Of a DNA stretch of 64,000 nucleotides, positions 1 through 7,794 are shown piece after piece. Where the stretch lies: positions 62,001 to 126,000 of the forward strand of contig JANQOA010000368.1 of the NCBI GenBank assembly GCA_028279305.1. The letters are read 5' to 3'. Every line of letters begins with the position of its first letter. Position 1 is the first letter of the stretch. Both the position numbers and the translations under genes were made by a program. Origin of the DNA: Pseudomonadales bacterium (GTDB taxonomy: Bacteria > Pseudomonadota > Gammaproteobacteria > Pseudomonadales > Azotimanducaceae). Below the pieces are notes generated by a model, which worked only from the letters and a program-made list of their open reading frames with translations, was not told where the DNA came from and ran no database searches.

Positions 1-528
1 CGCGGCGGTTTCGGCATCATGCAGCGCCCGCCGTGCAAACCCCTGATAGCAGCAGTTGAAGGTTACGCTGTGGGCGGCGGGCTGGAAATGGCACTGTGTT
101 GTGATCTTATTGTTGCCGCGAGCGATACAAAAATGGGCTTACCGGAAGTGCGCCACAACGTTGTAGCAATCGGCGGCGGGTTGTTTCGGCTGCCTCGCAG
201 AATGCCCTACCACATTGCAATGGAACTGGCCCTGTCAGGGCAGTTTAAAGATGCTGCATTTTTCGAACGGCACGGACTGGTAAACCGTGTAAGTGAACCC
301 GGACAGGCATTGGACATGGCCGTTGACCTTGCCGAATCTTTGCTGGTTAACGGCCCCACCGCGCTCGCAGCCAGCAAAGAAATCATGTGGCAATCACACA
401 ATTGGAGTGACGCTGACGGCTGGGCCAACCAGATGCCCATTGCACAGCGAGCACTGGACTCCGAAGACCGGCGCGAGGGTTTAAAAGCCTTTGCGGAGAA
501 ACGCAAGCCCGTCTGGAAGGGCCGGTAG
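1..528 (+). CDS. Enoyl-CoA hydratase/isomerase family protein (5' end outside window)
   Basis: The frame is open from base 1 and ends at TAG 526-528, so the N-terminal part is cut off by the window edge and 175 residues are visible. Crotonase-fold hallmarks are present: the oxyanion-hole stretch GYAVGGGLEMAL near the visible start and the GLPEVR segment carrying the usual catalytic-region glutamate. The C-terminal helix ends in KAFAEKRKPVWKGR, a common crotonase ending. The family hydrates or isomerises enoyl-CoA thioesters in the cytoplasm. It lies 37 bp upstream of an MFS permease on the same strand and may be co-transcribed with it. The exact substrate is unknown. Family assignment is secure. 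Confidence 0.9.
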   Translation, partial: RGGFGIMQRPPCKPLIAAVEGYAVGGGLEMALCCDLIVAASDTKMGLPEVRHNVVAIGGGLFRLPRRMPYHIAMELALSGQFKDAAFFERHGLVNRVSEPGQALDMAVDLAESLLVNGPTALAASKEIMWQSHNWSDADGWANQMPIAQRALDSEDRREGLKAFAEKRKPVWKGR

Positions 529-565
529 TCCGGGGACGGCCTTTGCACCTTGCCGGCGCATCGTG

Positions 566-1864
566 ATGAGAACGAAGTTTTTCTACGGGTGGATCATCGT
601 CGGCATTTGTTTTCTTCTCGGCTTTCTCGGCACCGGAATCTACGCTTATACAAAAGGCATCTTCCTCGTCCACCTGGCGGACGAACTTGCCGGCGGCAGC
701 CGGATGCAGATTTCTCTCGCTTTTTCGGTGCTGACCATTGTCGGCGCGGTAATCGCGCCTGCACTTGGCCGTTACCTGGATGAACACTCAGCCCGCACCG
801 TGATGTTGCTTGGTGTGGCGTTGACTGCCCTTTCCTTTTTTCTACTCGCCCGCACGCAAACCCTCTGGCAATTGTACCTTGTGGTCGGCTTGGGGTTCGG
901 TGTGGGGGTTAACGCGATCAGCACCATGACCCGCAGCCGCGCGGTCGTTTCCTGGTTCGATCACTGGCGGGGCCGGGCGTTCGGCATCGCCATTATCGGC
1001 GGATCGCTGGCCGGGGTTTTATTGCCGCCGTTAACCAATAACCTTGTGGAAGGCGTGGGCTGGCGGGGCGGCTACACCGCTTTTGGCGCGGTCATGGCCT
1101 TGGTTCTGCTGCCGATCATCTATTTCCTGATGCGGGACAGGCCTGAAGAGATTGGCGAAGTCCGGGACGGCCACAAGTACGTCTCCAACAACCTGGAGCA
1201 AATGGTCAAAATCCCGCTGGATGAACGCGTCTGGACCTGGCAGGAGCTTCTGAAAACCCCCGCCTTCTGGAGTATTGGCTGCATCTTCGGTGTTATGGGC
1301 TGCGTTTTCTCAGTAGTCATGCTGCATTTGTTTGCTCATCTGATGGATATCGGCCTGACATCTGCCGATGCAGCCCTTGTGCTCTCCACCGTTGCCCTGT
1401 TCGCAAGCATCAGCAAACCCGCTGTGGGCTGGCTGGCTGACACGTTCGGCTCCCGGGTGTCCATCTGCCTGTCGCTGACATCCCAGGCAATTGCCCTGTT
1501 TTTGTTTACACAGGTAACCACTTTCGAATCAGGACTGATCGCAGCCGCGCTGCACGGTTTCGGTTACTCGGGACTTGGGCTGCTGCGAACCTTTGCCATG
1601 TCTACAAGTATCGGCAGCCGCAGCCTGGGCCTCGCGTACGGGGTCGGCAAGTGGATTGAATTGCCATTCGTACTCTCCGCGTCGCCATTGGCTGGTTTGA
1701 TCTACGATCTCACTGGGAGTTACAACGTTGCGTTCACGACACTTTCCGTAGTGCTGACCGCAGCCTGCGGCGGGACGTTGTTGCTTAAAGTCGGTGGTGC
1801 TGCGGAACGCCGTAGAATACGAATGGAACAAGCCCAAACAGGTGAATCGGGACGCAGCGCTTAA
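566..1864 (+). CDS. MFS transporter, monocarboxylate/oxalate-formate antiporter type
   Basis: A 432-residue protein with about 12 hydrophobic segments, beginning MRTKFFYGWIIVGICFLLGF. The FxYGW start followed directly by helix 1 is typical of the MCT/OFA branch of the major facilitator superfamily, which moves organic anions. I chose ATG 566 because the longer reading frame from 491 adds 25 residues of non-membrane sequence that overlap the preceding crotonase gene. A central hydrophilic loop at about residues 190-225 separates the two six-helix halves. The gene follows the crotonase closely, so it may import or export a carboxylate handled by that enzyme. The substrate is not predictable. 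Confidence 0.88.
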   Translation: MRTKFFYGWIIVGICFLLGFLGTGIYAYTKGIFLVHLADELAGGSRMQISLAFSVLTIVGAVIAPALGRYLDEHSARTVMLLGVALTALSFFLLARTQTLWQLYLVVGLGFGVGVNAISTMTRSRAVVSWFDHWRGRAFGIAIIGGSLAGVLLPPLTNNLVEGVGWRGGYTAFGAVMALVLLPIIYFLMRDRPEEIGEVRDGHKYVSNNLEQMVKIPLDERVWTWQELLKTPAFWSIGCIFGVMGCVFSVVMLHLFAHLMDIGLTSADAALVLSTVALFASISKPAVGWLADTFGSRVSICLSLTSQAIALFLFTQVTTFESGLIAAALHGFGYSGLGLLRTFAMSTSIGSRSLGLAYGVGKWIELPFVLSASPLAGLIYDLTGSYNVAFTTLSVVLTAACGGTLLLKVGGAAERRRIRMEQAQTGESGRSA

Positions 1865-1918
1865 CCCCGTCCAGGAAGCGTGGCCCGTTGCACCGAATGG
1901 TATGAAGTATGAGGGGCC

Positions 1919-2914
1919 TTAGGTAGATCGAAGTGTGGCAATAGTGCCAAGCCCCGCGCGCACTTTGCCTGGTGATTCGCCAAATACACGCTTGAACGCC
2001 CGGCTGAAGGCCGCTTCAGACCGGTAACCGTACTTCTCCGACAATACCGCCAGGTTCTGACCGGAGGTTAACAGGTCGTTGCGGGCCAGTTGCATCCGCC
2101 ATTCCGTGAGGTACTGCTTCACCGAATCCCCAACAAGCTGGCTGAACCTCGCGGCAAATGCGGAACGGGACATACCCACCTCCCGGGCAAGGCTTGCCAC
2201 CGTCCAGTCCGTGGATGGGCTTGTGTGGATTGCCGCCATCGCCCGCCCTATTTGCCGGTCTTTGAGCGCGGCAAGCCAGCCATGACGCTCACTGGTGGAC
2301 GCCAGCCAGGCCCGGATCGCCTGCACCACAACAATATCGGTAAGCCGGGTGATAATAGCTTCGCCGCCCGGCTGAATCGCGTCCGCTTCCCGGGCAATAA
2401 ACCGTGCGGTATCCCGCAGCCATGCATCTTCGGGACCCATGGGGTCCGGATGAATAACCAGGGGCAGAGCTTCCAGCAGTCGACGGGCACCCACGGGGTC
2501 GTAGCGCACCCCGCAATAACTCACGTGAGTCTTTACTCCCCCGCCGCCAAAATACATGCGTTCGTATCTGCCGGTGACCAGTTCAATGGGGATATCGGTA
2601 AGCGGGGTTACCGCCGCGCCGGGTTCGCTGCGGATCTGGTGGGCGGTGCCGTGGGGTAACAGGATCATGCTGCCTGGTTGTACCGCCAGCGCGGGTTGCC
2701 CGGCCACATCCAGATGCAGACATCCCGAATTTACAATGTGAATTGCCATGCAGTGAGGAATGCGGGGGATGTCCAGCCCCCAGGGTGCCGTGAGTTCAGC
2801 CCGGCAGTGCAGCACCCCGGTCAACCGCAGCAAGCGCAAAGGATCAGCCAGCGGATCCTCGGTGGGCGGCAGTTCAGTATCCACCTGGGGTGTCGCAACT
2901 CTTGTTTCACTCAT
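1919..2914 (-). CDS. AraC family transcriptional regulator with N-terminal cupin domain
   Basis: 331 residues. The N-terminal half resembles the cupin-type ligand domain of AraC relatives (LDVAGQPALAVQPGSMILLPHG). The last 100 residues hold the double helix-turn-helix: first HTH around VASLAREVGMSRSAFAARF, second around LAVLSEKYGYRSEAAFSRAF, closing with FKRVFGESPGKVR. It is transcribed divergently from the NmrA-like gene at 3026 with a 111-bp shared intergenic region, so it probably controls that three-gene operon and possibly itself. Proteins of this arrangement often sense small carbonyl or aromatic molecules, but the effector here is unknown. Confidence 0.92.
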   Translation of the reverse strand: MSETRVATPQVDTELPPTEDPLADPLRLLRLTGVLHCRAELTAPWGLDIPRIPHCMAIHIVNSGCLHLDVAGQPALAVQPGSMILLPHGTAHQIRSEPGAAVTPLTDIPIELVTGRYERMYFGGGGVKTHVSYCGVRYDPVGARRLLEALPLVIHPDPMGPEDAWLRDTARFIAREADAIQPGGEAIITRLTDIVVVQAIRAWLASTSERHGWLAALKDRQIGRAMAAIHTSPSTDWTVASLAREVGMSRSAFAARFSQLVGDSVKQYLTEWRMQLARNDLLTSGQNLAVLSEKYGYRSEAAFSRAFKRVFGESPGKVRAGLGTIATLRST

Positions 2915-3025
2915 ATCAGCATATGTTTGGACGAACGATCAAAAATCATGGCGTGCTGATCATTCTAAGTCCAGACGATGACCTTCAAAGTGACCTGTAT
3001 TGACGTTCACCAAAACGGAGTACCA
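2915..3025. promoter_or_regulatory. Divergent promoter region between AraC regulator and NmrA-like operon
   Basis: 111 bp between oppositely oriented starts. It contains two loosely related elements about 50 bp apart, TTGGACGAACGATC and AGTCCAGACGATGA, which might be AraC-type half sites. A ribosome-binding GGAG at 3016-3019 fits the ATG at 3026. The elements are imperfect, so the operator assignment is weak; the divergent layout itself is clear. Confidence 0.35.
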
Positions 3026-3874
3026 ATGATCACCGACAGGAATATCTTAATCGTAGGCGCCAAAGGCAAGACCGGTTCCCGGGTAGAGGCGCGTCTGAAC
3101 CGCGCCGGCATCACCACGCTGGGCGTGTCGCGTTCAACCGAACCGGCTTTTGACTGGACAAATTCATCCAACTGGGCAGACCTGCTGGACGGGGTGGATG
3201 CGGCTTACTTGACCTACCACCCCGATCTATCCGTGCCGCAGGCGGAAGGCCACATTCGGCTGTTCTGTGAAACGGCTGAACAAGCCCGGGTCCAGCACGT
3301 TGTGTTGCTGTCGGGGCGCGGAGAGGAAGGTGCTGCACAGGCTGAAAAGGCGCTGCGTGAAAGCGGCATTGCCTGGAATATTGTGCAAGCTAGTTGGTTT
3401 GCGCAGAACTTCAGCGAAAACTTCATGCTGGACAGCGTTCTGAACGGCGAGTTGGTGGTACCCGCCGGTACCTCCAGCGAACCGTTTATCGATATTGATG
3501 ATCTGGCGGATGTGGTGGTGGCCGCCTTCATGGAGCCGGGGTTGCACAACCGGCTGTTCGAAGTGACGGGCCCCAGATGCCTGTCTTTTGCCGAGTGTGC
3601 TGAAGAAATTGCGGCCGCCACCAACCGGCCGCTCAGGTTGACTGAAGTGCCAATGGCGCACTACGTCAGTGCGCTCACAGCGCAAGGGGTACCGGACTAC
3701 CTTGTTGATCTGTTACAGACCTTGTTCGCGGATCTGTTTGACGGGCGTAACGCGCATACCGCCCCGGGTGTTCGTGAAGCGCTGGGAAGAAACGCCACCG
3801 ATTTCAGCGAATACGCCCGTAAAACCGCTGCCGCCGGGGCCTGGAACACAGTCACAAGCGGAGCGCCCGCCTGA
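3026..3874 (+). CDS. NmrA-like NAD(P)-binding oxidoreductase
   Basis: 282 residues from ATG 3026, preceded by GGAG at a suitable distance; an upstream ATG at 2978 would add 16 residues without similarity to the fold. The start MITDRNILIVGAKGKTGSRV contains the GxxGxxG dinucleotide-binding loop of the atypical short-chain dehydrogenase/NmrA family. No clear YxxxK catalytic pair is visible, as in NmrA-type redox sensors and some quinone reductases of the family. Its stop codon TGA shares one base with the ATG of the DUF1772 gene, so the two are translationally coupled. It may reduce a quinone or act as a redox sensor. Confidence 0.85.
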   Translation: MITDRNILIVGAKGKTGSRVEARLNRAGITTLGVSRSTEPAFDWTNSSNWADLLDGVDAAYLTYHPDLSVPQAEGHIRLFCETAEQARVQHVVLLSGRGEEGAAQAEKALRESGIAWNIVQASWFAQNFSENFMLDSVLNGELVVPAGTSSEPFIDIDDLADVVVAAFMEPGLHNRLFEVTGPRCLSFAECAEEIAAATNRPLRLTEVPMAHYVSALTAQGVPDYLVDLLQTLFADLFDGRNAHTAPGVREALGRNATDFSEYARKTAAAGAWNTVTSGAPA

Positions 3875-4362
3875 TGGATTCTAACACTGTGACAGCTCTC
3901 GCCTGGCTTCTGGCCATATGCAGCGGATTGATGGCCGGCGTGTATCTGGCGTTTTCCAGTTTTATCATGCGCTCGTTTGCCGCTCTGGATACAGCAGCGG
4001 CTATCAACGCAATGAACGCCATCAACACCTGCATTCTGCGGTCTCTGTTCATGCCGCTGTTTTTCGGTTCAACTCTGGTCGCGGCCTTGCTCTGCGGCGC
4101 AGGCATCCGGCACTGGAACACACCCGGCGCCTTTCAAGCCGTCAGCGCAGGGTTGATATATGCCCTGGGAATGTTTGCGGTCACCGCCGGATTTAACGTT
4201 CCGCTCAACAACGCGCTGGCAAAAGCGCAAGCCGGCAACAATGAAGCCCGCAAGGCCTGGACCGCCTACCTCAGCCGTTGGACACGCTGGAACACCATCC
4301 GCACAATCGCATCTGCGGTTACAATGATTCTCTGTATGCAGATCATCAACATTTCAAGCTAG
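3874..4362 (+). CDS. DUF1772 family membrane protein
   Basis: 162 residues with four predicted membrane helices: residues about 5-28, 50-72, 85-108 and 140-160. The pattern LLAICSGLMAGVYLAFSSFI followed by a conserved asparagine-rich INAMNAIN segment matches the DUF1772 group, which also contains fungal anthrone-oxygenase-like proteins. The start overlaps the upstream stop by one base (TGATG), so the gene is coupled to the NmrA-like oxidoreductase. A DUF1772 protein beside an NmrA oxidoreductase is a plausible small redox or stress operon. Enzymatic activity cannot be inferred from sequence alone. Confidence 0.85.
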   Translation: MDSNTVTALAWLLAICSGLMAGVYLAFSSFIMRSFAALDTAAAINAMNAINTCILRSLFMPLFFGSTLVAALLCGAGIRHWNTPGAFQAVSAGLIYALGMFAVTAGFNVPLNNALAKAQAGNNEARKAWTAYLSRWTRWNTIRTIASAVTMILCMQIINISS

Positions 4363-4379
4363 AGCCGGAGTTGAACTGA

Positions 4380-4712
4380 ATGTCCCCTATCCCCATACCC
4401 TTGGAGTTCACCGTGACCCGCTCGACCCCGTTTTTTACCAAAGACAGCGTCCCCAAGGCGCTGTTGAGCCATCACAACACGGCACCCGGAGTTTACGGCC
4501 AAATCTGCGTCATGCGCGGAGAGCTGACGTTCTACGGTTTCGCCGACAAAGATGATGAGGCCCCGGAACAGGAAGTGCTGCTGCGCGCGGGTGAATTTGT
4601 AGTTACACCTCCGCAGTACTGGCACCGTGTCCAGTTAAGCAGCGACGCCCAGTTCAATGTCCACTTCTGGGCAGCGGAACCGACAAACAAGGTGTTGAAT
4701 ACAAAAAAATAG
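4380..4712 (+). CDS. DUF1971 (TehB/YeaR-like) cupin protein
   Basis: 110 residues forming a single small cupin. The segments TPFFTKDSVPKALLSHHNTA, YGQICVMRGELTFYGF and PPQYWHRVQL are characteristic of DUF1971, found alone in YeaR-type proteins and fused to tellurite-resistance TehB methyltransferases. Relatives are induced by nitrate or nitric oxide or tied to metalloid tolerance. It starts 17 bp after the DUF1772 gene and completes a three-gene operon opposite the AraC regulator. The histidines of the HHNT and WHRV segments could bind a metal, which is an inference from the fold. Confidence 0.85.
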   Translation: MSPIPIPLEFTVTRSTPFFTKDSVPKALLSHHNTAPGVYGQICVMRGELTFYGFADKDDEAPEQEVLLRAGEFVVTPPQYWHRVQLSSDAQFNVHFWAAEPTNKVLNTKK

Positions 4713-4739
4713 GGGCCGAAAAGCCGGCGCGGCAAATCT

Positions 4740-5906
4740 TCAGCTGACAAGTCTATCGAGACAAGCGCTGATCTCATTGTCATCCCACTCAAGCCAGTCT
4801 TTCAGCGCCGTAAAGTTGTCTTGCCCTTTTGCCGCCGTCCTGGCCCCGGCCGGGACGCCGCTTTTGGCGCCGGAGAACCTGTAGGGTGATTGCATGGTTT
4901 TGAGTGTGCCGCCGGCCCCATCGTCCACCGCCACGTGCACCCCGCGGGGGCCTATGCTCGGCAAGCTGTAAGCTTCGTCACCGTGGTCCCGCACTTTGCC
5001 CCAGTGCAGCCGCGCTTCGTCAAGCCGGGCCGTGAGGGCATCAAAGCTTGAAAAAGAGAGCAGATAGGCCTGTAACGCCTGCGTTCTGAGCTCGGTTTTC
5101 TCTGCCCTCGGCTGATGTTCCAGCGCGGGGTCCGGTAAGGCAGCATCTCCACTCAGAGACCTCCAGATCACGTGAAAAGCACCGGCTATGGCGATGCGGC
5201 ACGCGCCGGGTGCTTCCCAAACGCGGCAGCGCTCGAGTTGCTGGGTCTCCGTCCAGGTACCGTCCAATACCATGTTGGCAAAATCATCCGTGGCATGAAC
5301 TGCATTGATCATCGCCATATCGATGTGCTGCCCTTCACCCGTATTGCGCACATGGTTCACCGCCGCCAGCACGGCAATGGTGCCATGCAGCGAAGCGAGG
5401 GTGTCAGCCAGGGAAATTGAGAAATCCATCCCGGTACCGCCATCTACCCGGCTCTGCCGGGCCAGCAGCCCTGATTCAGCATGCAGCAGCGGCGCATAGC
5501 CACCGCGGTTTCGTTCCGGCCCTTCCTGACCGTAGCCTGAAATCGACAACATGATCAGCTTTGGATTAACTCCGGCGAGTTGGTCCCAACCTATGCCTAA
5601 ACGGTCCATGACACCCGGGCGGAAGTTCTCGATGACAATGTCCGCTTTTTCTGCCAGAGCGATTATGAGCGCCGCGGCGCCTTCACCCTTCAGATCAAGG
5701 CAGATATTCCGTTTGCCCACGTTCTGTTGGATGTAGTAGCCGGAAGCTTCACCCAGTTTTTTGCCGATCTGCCGGGTGATGTCACCTTCCGGCGGCTCAA
5801 CTTTCAGAACATCAGCCCCAAGGTCGGAGAGCATGCGGCTTGCATACGGCCCGGAGAGCACTCTGGACAGGTCAAGTACTTTGAGCCCTGTTAACGTATA
5901 ATCCAT
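4740..5906 (-). CDS. CaiB/BaiF (family III) CoA-transferase
   Basis: 388 residues from ATG 5906, starting MDYTLTGLKVLDLSRVLSGP, the standard N-terminus of family III CoA-transferases. ADVLKVEPPEGD and the later NKRNICLDLK-like stretch (VGKRNICLDLKGE) are signature segments. The expected catalytic aspartate lies in the region SLADTLASLHG around residue 165. An upstream in-frame start overlapping the crotonase gene was rejected because it adds an unrelated 19-residue leader. Only one base separates this start from the preceding crotonase stop, so it is the last gene of a minus-strand beta-oxidation operon. It would move CoA between an acyl-CoA donor and a carboxylate substrate. Confidence 0.93.
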   Translation of the reverse strand: MDYTLTGLKVLDLSRVLSGPYASRMLSDLGADVLKVEPPEGDITRQIGKKLGEASGYYIQQNVGKRNICLDLKGEGAAALIIALAEKADIVIENFRPGVMDRLGIGWDQLAGVNPKLIMLSISGYGQEGPERNRGGYAPLLHAESGLLARQSRVDGGTGMDFSISLADTLASLHGTIAVLAAVNHVRNTGEGQHIDMAMINAVHATDDFANMVLDGTWTETQQLERCRVWEAPGACRIAIAGAFHVIWRSLSGDAALPDPALEHQPRAEKTELRTQALQAYLLSFSSFDALTARLDEARLHWGKVRDHGDEAYSLPSIGPRGVHVAVDDGAGGTLKTMQSPYRFSGAKSGVPAGARTAAKGQDNFTALKDWLEWDDNEISACLDRLVS

Positions 5907-5907
5907 G

Positions 5908-6708
5908 CTAACCGTTTGCTTCTTTGTTGTGACTACGCTTTTCCAGGAAGGCTTCAACCGCATCCAGGTGGAATTTCTCGTTCATGCTGAGCGCTTCGTA
6001 GGCCATCCCCGAATCCATCACACTATGCATAAGCTGCTTCAGCCCCACATTGGCGATGGTTTTGGTCCAATTGATGGCTTCGGTTGCGCCGTTCGCCAGC
6101 CGATTCGCAAGCTTATCAACGGCTGCGTTCAGATCATCTTTCTCATCGAATACATGATTGATCAAACCCATCTCGCAGGCCCGTTCCGCGCCGAGAAAAT
6201 CACCGGTGAGCAGGAACTCTTTAGCCCGGGCGTAACCGAGCAGTTGCGGCCAGATCAGCGCGCCTCCGTCACCCGCCACCAGTCCGACCCGGACGTGGGG
6301 ATCCGCCAGCTTGGCATGCTTGTCCGCCAGGATAATGTCGCACAACAAAGCGATGGACGCACCAAGACCGATAGCATCACCGTTCAGACGGCAGATGATC
6401 GGTTTCTCCAGTTCAACCAGACTATAGACGATGCGCTTACCCTGGATATTCTGGAACGTATAGCGGGAAGCATCTTCACTGAGCCGTTCCATCATTGAAA
6501 CGTCACCGCCGGCGCAAAACGCCCGGCCTTCACCGGTGAGCACCAGCACCGAAGACTCTTGATCGAGCGCCGCATCGTAAAACACCGTGGCAAGCTCGTG
6601 ATGCAGTTGCTCATCAACCGCGTTTAACGCTTCCGGCCTGTTCAGAATGATGCGCAATATCTTGCCTTCACGTTCGAAGCGAATGCATTTGTAATCCTCG
6701 AATTTCAC
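5908..6708 (-). CDS. Enoyl-CoA hydratase/isomerase family protein
   Basis: 266 residues starting at GTG 6708. This start is favoured by an AGGAGG ribosome-binding site eight bases upstream and by the family-typical beginning VKFEDYKCIRFEREGKILRI; the longer frame runs back into the MaoC gene. Crotonase motifs are present: RPEALNAVDEQ, the oxyanion-hole AFCAGGDVS, and the second loop CRLNGDAIGLGASIALLCD. The glutamate normally seen in the GLPE region is replaced by an aspartate-containing stretch DPHVRVGLVAGDGG, so it may be an isomerase, hydrolase or aldolase rather than a classical hydratase. It sits between MaoC and CoA-transferase genes in the same operon. Confidence 0.9.
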   Translation of the reverse strand: MKFEDYKCIRFEREGKILRIILNRPEALNAVDEQLHHELATVFYDAALDQESSVLVLTGEGRAFCAGGDVSMMERLSEDASRYTFQNIQGKRIVYSLVELEKPIICRLNGDAIGLGASIALLCDIILADKHAKLADPHVRVGLVAGDGGALIWPQLLGYARAKEFLLTGDFLGAERACEMGLINHVFDEKDDLNAAVDKLANRLANGATEAINWTKTIANVGLKQLMHSVMDSGMAYEALSMNEKFHLDAVEAFLEKRSHNKEANG

Positions 6709-6733
6709 GGTAGCGGCCTCCTGTTTTGATTCT

Positions 6734-7177
6734 TTAGCGCTGCGGCAGGCGCACAACATACTCTGCCGGAGTAGTCTTACCGGCCCGCTCATTCTCGAGC
6801 CATACGTCCAGCACAACAATGGCATCGCCCGCTTCGTCAATTGTCTTCCCGGTGACTTCACCTTTCGCTGTTACGGTGTCGCCGTTCATGTTCATACCGC
6901 GCATCTGAAAGTTGAAGCCCTTGACCCAGCCTTCGATGCCCATCCAGTCCGTAACCGCCCGGGATAACATACCCGCCGTCCAGCCCGTGTTGTAAAAAAT
7001 ACCCTTGTGGCCGCTGTCTATTGCATAGTCCGGGTCGTGGTGAATACGGTTCCAATCCTGGGAGCCGTGCACCTGGGTAGCCATGGTTGTCCAGTTAAGG
7101 GCCATGGAAAAGCCGGGCAGCTTGTCACCGACAGCCACATCATCCCAGTAACGTACCTGCAGATAAGATGTGCTCAT
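6734..7177 (-). CDS. MaoC-like (hot-dog) dehydratase subunit
   Basis: 147 residues with the single hot-dog fold of MaoC/R-specific hydratases. The catalytic-type stretch QDWNRIHHDPDYAIDSGHKG gives the Asp/His hydratase motif. Its ATG lies inside the end of the upstream MaoC gene (4-bp ATGA overlap at 7174-7177), so the two are translationally coupled and probably form a heteromeric hydratase. Paired MaoC subunits are known for steroid side-chain enoyl-CoA hydratase (ChsH1/ChsH2). In that system one chain carries the catalytic residues, and this shorter chain is the better candidate. Confidence 0.9.
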   Translation of the reverse strand: MSTSYLQVRYWDDVAVGDKLPGFSMALNWTTMATQVHGSQDWNRIHHDPDYAIDSGHKGIFYNTGWTAGMLSRAVTDWMGIEGWVKGFNFQMRGMNMNGDTVTAKGEVTGKTIDEAGDAIVVLDVWLENERAGKTTPAEYVVRLPQR

Positions 7178-7779
7178 GGCTTTTGACCCTTGTTACGCTG
7201 ATGGCTGCGCGCCGCGTCCGCCTCAATTTGTTTAGGTGAACGGTGGACCAGGGTTGTGTTGCGCCACAGGGCAACAGTTTGTTCGTGCTGGTTGAAAAAC
7301 GTCATCTCCGAGACTATCCACACCGCCTTGTCGTCCAGCTTGATTGATTTCATAAATACATCGGTGACCACCTGCTCGGACCGCAGCACATCGCCAACCC
7401 GTATCGGACGCGGGAATTCCCACTCTGTGGTCATGTTGATGCCGCGGTCTCCTGGTGTCGGTATACCAAGGGTGAACCCGGGGCGCTTCGGCGTTGCCTC
7501 ATCATCCTCGGCGCGGCGCCTTCGCGGCCAGGGCCCGGCGGATGCGAAGTAGGTCGGCAACAACGAAGGGGGCACAACCACATCACCATGGGGACCCGTT
7601 TCACGGGCAAACTCAGGGTCTATAAAAAGCGGATTGGTATCGCCGGTCATATGGCAGTGCCGCCGAATGGGGTCGTACTCCACCGGGTAGCGTCCGACGC
7701 TGCGGGACACCACCTTGCCGACCCACTGTTCGCGGACGGCATCCAGGTCGTAGTCGTCCGGATGGATGTGTTCACTCAT
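7174..7779 (-). CDS. MaoC-like N-terminal-type dehydratase partner protein
   Basis: 201 residues resembling the N-terminal hot-dog domain of double MaoC hydratases (FAS1-type dehydratase domain). It contains VGRYPVEYDPIRRHCHMTGD and the later PPSLLPTYF segment typical of that domain. The catalytic Asp-His motif of the second domain is not obvious here, so it is probably the structural or substrate-tunnel partner of the overlapping 147-residue MaoC protein. It starts 15 bp after the thiolase-like gene in the same minus-strand operon. Confidence 0.88.
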   Translation of the reverse strand: MSEHIHPDDYDLDAVREQWVGKVVSRSVGRYPVEYDPIRRHCHMTGDTNPLFIDPEFARETGPHGDVVVPPSLLPTYFASAGPWPRRRRAEDDEATPKRPGFTLGIPTPGDRGINMTTEWEFPRPIRVGDVLRSEQVVTDVFMKSIKLDDKAVWIVSEMTFFNQHEQTVALWRNTTLVHRSPKQIEADAARSHQRNKGQKP

Positions 7780-7794
7780 GCGCGTTGCTCCGGT

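Noticed and set aside
491..565. Upstream extension of the MFS permease
   Set aside because: The extra residues overlap the crotonase gene, are not membrane-like, and ATG 566 begins exactly at the family-typical FFYGW start.
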